Shown here: piece by piece, positions 5,910-8,620 of the stretch | Layout: each line of letters starts with the position of its first letter | Numbering within the stretch: the first letter of the stretch is position 1 | DNA from: Zoogloea sp. | Lineage (GTDB): Bacteria > Pseudomonadota > Gammaproteobacteria > Burkholderiales > Rhodocyclaceae | Assembly: GCA_016790385.1 (NCBI GenBank) | Contig: JAEUNV010000341.1 | Coordinates: 1-8,620, forward strand | Length of the DNA stretch: 8,620 nt | Direction of reading: 5' to 3' | The notes under the pieces: generated by a model | What the model was told of the DNA's origin: nothing | The model's database searches: none | The model's input: the letters and a program-made list of their open reading frames with translations, nothing else | Program-made: the position numbers and the translations under genes

Positions 5910-6704
5910 TCAGTTGCCTTGATCGGGATTCCCGAGGGCCGTGATATTGAAGCCGGCGTCCACATACATGATTTCACCGGTGATGCCACTGGCAAGATTG
6001 GAGCACAGGAAGGCCGCGGCATTGCCCACTTCGTCGATGGTTACGTTGCGGCGCAGGGGCGCATTGCGTTCGTTAAATGCAAGCAACTTGCCGAAACTGC
6101 CTATGCCGGATGCGGCCAATGTCTTGATCGGGCCGGCAGATATTGCATTGACGCGAGTGCCTTCCGGCCCGAGGCTGACAGCCATGTAGCGTACTGCGGC
6201 TTCGAGGCTGGCTTTTGCGAGACCCATAATGTTGTAGTTGGGCATGGTGCGTTCGGCACCGAGATAAGACATGGTCAGCATGCATCCATGGCGGCCCTTC
6301 ATCATGGGGCGGGCGGCCTTGGCAAGTGCCGGAAAGCTGTAGGCACTGATTTCATGGGCAATGCGGAAGGCTTCGCGGCTTGCGCTATCGAGGAAGTCGC
6401 CTTCCAATGCCTCGCTCGGTGCGAAGGCGATTGAATGAACGAGAGCATCCAGGCCATCCCACTGTTGGCCGAGTTGGCTGAACAGCTTGGCGATTTCGTC
6501 GTCGCTCTGCACATCGCAGGCGTACACCATGGTGCTGCCGAATTCGGCGGCCATCTTTGTGACACGATCCTGAAAGCGTTCGTTCTGGTAGGTGAAGGCG
6601 AGTTCGGCGCCTTCCCGGTGCATGGCCTTAGCGATCCCATAGGAGATCGAGCGGTTTGACAGCAATCCGGTGATCAGAATGCGTTTGCCGGCGAGAAAGC
6701 CCAT
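5910..6704 (-). CDS. fabI: FabI, enoyl-[acyl-carrier-protein] reductase (NADH)
   Basis: This 264-residue protein (E. coli FabI has 262) reduces trans-2-enoyl-ACP to acyl-ACP, the last step of each type II fatty-acid elongation round, in the cytoplasm. It is a short-chain dehydrogenase fold and a tetramer in the family. [21 protein letters not shown] is the N-terminal Rossmann nucleotide site. The catalytic signature Tyr157-x6-Lys164 lies in [14 protein letters not shown], with the accessory Tyr147 in [22 protein letters not shown] is the flexible substrate loop. Position 93 is Ala in HSIAFAP, where E. coli has Gly93 of the triclosan and diazaborine pocket. The ATG at 6704 gives the conserved MGFL start and has GGAG upstream; an in-frame TTG at 6734 would add ten residues and overlaps the promoter. 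Stop is TGA at 5910-5912. Confidence 0.97.
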   Translation of the reverse strand: MGFLAGKRILITGLLSNRSISYGIAKAMHREGAELAFTYQNERFQDRVTKMAAEFGSTMVYACDVQSDDEIAKLFSQLGQQWDGLDALVHSIAFAPSEALEGDFLDSASREAFRIAHEISAYSFPALAKAARPMMKGRHGCMLTMSYLGAERTMPNYNIMGLAKASLEAAVRYMAVSLGPEGTRVNAISAGPIKTLAASGIGSFGKLLAFNERNAPLRRNVTIDEVGNAAAFLCSNLASGITGEIMYVDAGFNITALGNPDQGN

Positions 6705-6713
6705 GTAAGGTGT

Positions 6714-6717
6714 CTCC
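6714..6717 (-). promoter_or_regulatory. Ribosome binding site fixing the fabI start
   Basis: On the minus strand GGAG lies nine bases before the ATG at 6704. It supports this start over the upstream TTG at 6734, which overlaps the -10 box. Confidence 0.7.
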
Positions 6718-6733
6718 AGTGAATAACGTTCCA

Positions 6734-6739
6734 ATTATA
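6734..6739 (-). promoter_or_regulatory. -10 box of the fabI promoter
   Basis: The minus strand reads TATAAT, a perfect -10 hexamer, giving a start near 6727 and a leader of about 23 nt. No -35 hexamer is recognisable 16-18 bases upstream; the bases there are CACGCG at 17. An activator or a weak -35 may be involved. Confidence 0.6.
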
Positions 6740-6762
6740 ACGGATGCTTTCCCGGGCGCGTG

Positions 6763-6793
6763 TTGTCGCGGATTTCAGCGCATCCGGTAGACT
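6763..6793 (+). promoter_or_regulatory. Candidate promoter of the solute-binding protein gene
   Basis: TTGTCG (6763-6768) and TAGACT (6788-6793) are separated by 19 bases, longer than ideal. The -10 box ends six bases before the ATG at 6800, so the start of transcription would fall on or next to the start codon. The -10 also contains an in-frame TAG. Confidence 0.35.
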
Positions 6794-6799
6794 GCGGGC

Positions 6800-8620
6800 A
6801 TGCGCGCGATGATCCGATACCTTGCAAGCTTCCTCCTGGCTACCGTTGCGACCGGCTGTGGGCAGATCTGGAACGACCCTTATCCGGCGGCGGAGCGGGG
6901 CGGGAACATTCTTTACACCGCCTTTACCCAGCGCCCCAAGCATCTCGATCCTGTGCAGTCCTACAGTGAGGACGAGGCGACGTTTCTGTACCAGATCTAC
7001 GAGCCACCTCTCCAATATCACTATCTAAAACGACCGTTTCAACTCGGTCCGGCGACGGCCAGGGCGATGCCGGTCGTGCGTCTGTATGACGAGGCCGGAC
7101 GTCTGCTGCCTGCGGGTGCCGACCCGGCAAAGGTGGCGCATAGCGAGTATGAGATCCAGATTGTGCCGGGTATCCGCTATCAACCTCATCCGGCCTTTGC
7201 CCTCGATGATTCCGGCAAGCCCGTTTATCTCGATCTCGGTCCGAAGGGGCTGGTTGGAAAGCGCAGCCTTGGAGATTTTCCACGCACCGGCACGAGGGAG
7301 TTGACGGCGGAGGATTACGTCTATCAGATCAAACGCCTCGCCCATCCCAGATTGCATTCACCGGTGCTGGAATTGATGGGGGACTACATTGTCGGTTTGA
7401 AGGATCTTCACGCCCTGTTGGTTGCAGGGGAGAAGGCCAGCACCGAAAAGCAGGGCTGGATCGATCTGCGCAGTTACCCCATGAGCGGTGTGGAGGTGGT
7501 GGATCGCTACACGTACAAGGTCCGGATCAAGGGGGCCTATCCCCAGTTTCCCTACTGGTTGGCCATGCCTTTCTTTGCGCCGGTTCCTTTCGAAGTAGAC
7601 CGTTTTTTTTCACAGCCCGGAATGGCTGAGCGCAACCTGACGCTCGACTGGTGGCCTGTCGGTACAGGGCCCTACATGCTGCGGGAGAACAATCCCAATG
7701 CTCGCATGGTGTTGGTCAGGAACCCCAATTACCACGGAGACACCTATCCGTGCGAGGGCGAGGAAGAAGATAGGGCTGCCAATCTGTTGAAAGATTGTGG
7801 TGAGCCGCTTCCCTTCATCGATACCGTGGTGTTTACGCGGGAGAAGGAGAGTATTCCCTACTGGAACAAGTTTCTTCAGGGTTATTACGATGCCTCGGGC
7901 GTGTCGTCGGATAACTTTGACCAGGCCGTCCAGATGGGAGGGCAGGGTGATGTCACCTTGAGCGACGAGATGGTGGCCAAAGGCATCAAGCTCAACACGT
8001 CCGTAGCGCCGACCGTGGCGTACATGGGCTTCAACATGCTTGACCCGGTGGTGGGGGGCAACAGTGAGCGCGCACGCAAGTTGCGTTTGGCCATCTCGAT
8101 TGCGATCGATCAGGAGGAGTTCATTGCCGTTTTCCAGAATGGTCGGGGCGTTCCCGCGATGCATCCGATTCCCCCGGGAATCTTCGGCTATCGGGCCGAC
8201 AAGGCGGGGGTCAATCCTTACGTTTACGACTGGGTTGACGGACAGCCGCGCCGCAAGTCCGTTGAGGAGGCCCGACGTCTGCTGAGCGAGGCGGGCTACC
8301 CGGGGGGGCGCGATGCCAAGACGGGTGAGCCGCTGGTGGTTAACCTGGATACGACGGGCAGTGGCATGGGCGACAAGTCCACCGTGGATTGGCTGTCCAA
8401 GCAATTCCGCAAGCTCGATGTTCAGCTCGTGGTTCGCGCGACGGATTACAACCGCTTTCAGGACAAGATCCGCAAGGGCAACGCACAACTGTTCTACTGG
8501 GGCTGGAATGCCGACTACCCGGATCCCGAGAATTTCCTGTTCCTGCTTTATGGCGCGCAGGGCAAGGTCAAGAGTCAGGGTGAGAACGCGGCCAACTACG
8601 AGAATGCCGAGTACGACCGC
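6800..8620 (+). CDS. Family 5 extracellular solute-binding lipoprotein of a peptide-type ABC transporter (5' part)
   Basis: The frame is open for 607 codons to the window edge with no stop. Residues 1-20 (MRAMIRYLASFLLATVATGC) form a signal peptide with Arg residues, a hydrophobic core and a lipobox ending in Cys20, so a lipid anchor is likely. The SBP_bac_5 domain starts near GGNILYTAF (34-42). Family hallmarks are TAEDYVYQIKRLAHP (169-183), PVGTGPYML (286-294), the RNPNYHG strand (307-313) and WGWNADYPDPENFLF (567-581). Such proteins capture peptides or related solutes for Opp/Dpp-type importers; the substrate cannot be told from sequence. C318 and C333 are the only cysteines besides Cys20 and could form a disulfide. 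An in-frame TAG at 6788 limits the start to ATG 6800 or ATG 6809, and neither has a strong ribosome site. Transporter permease genes may follow beyond the window. Confidence 0.9.
   Translation, partial: MRAMIRYLASFLLATVATGCGQIWNDPYPAAERGGNILYTAFTQRPKHLDPVQSYSEDEATFLYQIYEPPLQYHYLKRPFQLGPATARAMPVVRLYDEAGRLLPAGADPAKVAHSEYEIQIVPGIRYQPHPAFALDDSGKPVYLDLGPKGLVGKRSLGDFPRTGTRELTAEDYVYQIKRLAHPRLHSPVLELMGDYIVGLKDLHALLVAGEKASTEKQGWIDLRSYPMSGVEVVDRYTYKVRIKGAYPQFPYWLAMPFFAPVPFEVDRFFSQPGMAERNLTLDWWPVGTGPYMLRENNPNARMVLVRNPNYHGDTYPCEGEEEDRAANLLKDCGEPLPFIDTVVFTREKESIPYWNKFLQGYYDASGVSSDNFDQAVQMGGQGDVTLSDEMVAKGIKLNTSVAPTVAYMGFNMLDPVVGGNSERARKLRLAISIAIDQEEFIAVFQNGRGVPAMHPIPPGIFGYRADKAGVNPYVYDWVDGQPRRKSVEEARRLLSEAGYPGGRDAKTGEPLVVNLDTTGSGMGDKSTVDWLSKQFRKLDVQLVVRATDYNRFQDKIRKGNAQLFYWGWNADYPDPENFLFLLYGAQGKVKSQGENAANYENAEYDR

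Noticed and set aside
5919..6434. 171-codon plus-strand frame opposite fabI
   Set aside because: It is a shadow of the highly conserved fabI frame with no supporting signal.
7610..8488. 292-codon open frame on the minus strand opposite the solute-binding protein
   Set aside because: The plus strand has a continuous frame with clear family motifs across the same bases. The antisense product matches nothing I recognise.

Overview
The window is a core-genome segment of a Gram-negative proteobacterium. The order clpX - lon - hupB - ppiD is the conserved proteostasis block of Gamma- and Betaproteobacteria. The inserted tRNA-Arg, tRNA-Val and tRNA-Asp genes, the convergent fabI behind ppiD, and a divergent family 5 solute-binding protein suggest a betaproteobacterium, possibly of the Rhodocyclales (Azoarcus/Thauera/Dechloromonas type). 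That placement rests on remembered synteny and protein resemblance, not on a search.

Layout: 1-192 is the 3' end of clpX. 193-278 is a short spacer carrying a very good sigma-32-type heat-shock promoter for lon, with its -10 inside a perfect palindrome. 279-2696 is lon. 2786-2860 is tRNA-Arg(CCT) with its own -10-like box and a strong terminator hairpin. 2969-3000 is a strong sigma-70 promoter, followed by a leader of about 90 nt and hupB (3099-3371). tRNA-Val(TAC) and tRNA-Asp(GTC) follow hupB closely and share a terminator. 3647-3912 has no protein gene but holds a promoter-like pair, several hairpins and a textbook intrinsic terminator. It is either a small RNA gene or a ppiD leader with an attenuator. 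ppiD (3913-5820) and fabI (6704-5910, minus strand) converge on a shared bidirectional terminator. A divergent gene starting at 6800 encodes a lipoprotein-type family 5 (peptide/oligopeptide) substrate-binding protein and runs off the right edge.

Functional theme: ClpX and Lon are ATP-dependent proteolysis components, PpiD is a membrane-anchored periplasmic chaperone/parvulin, HU is the nucleoid protein and a Lon substrate in E. coli, and FabI is the last enzyme of fatty-acid elongation. The lon promoter shows heat-shock control directly.

I found no mobile element, CRISPR array, toxin-antitoxin or defence module, and nothing that amounts to a new multi-gene system. The items most worth a second look are the unassigned RNA-like region before ppiD, the palindrome-embedded lon promoter, the probable leaderless start of the solute-binding protein, and the apparently complete parvulin active site in PpiD.
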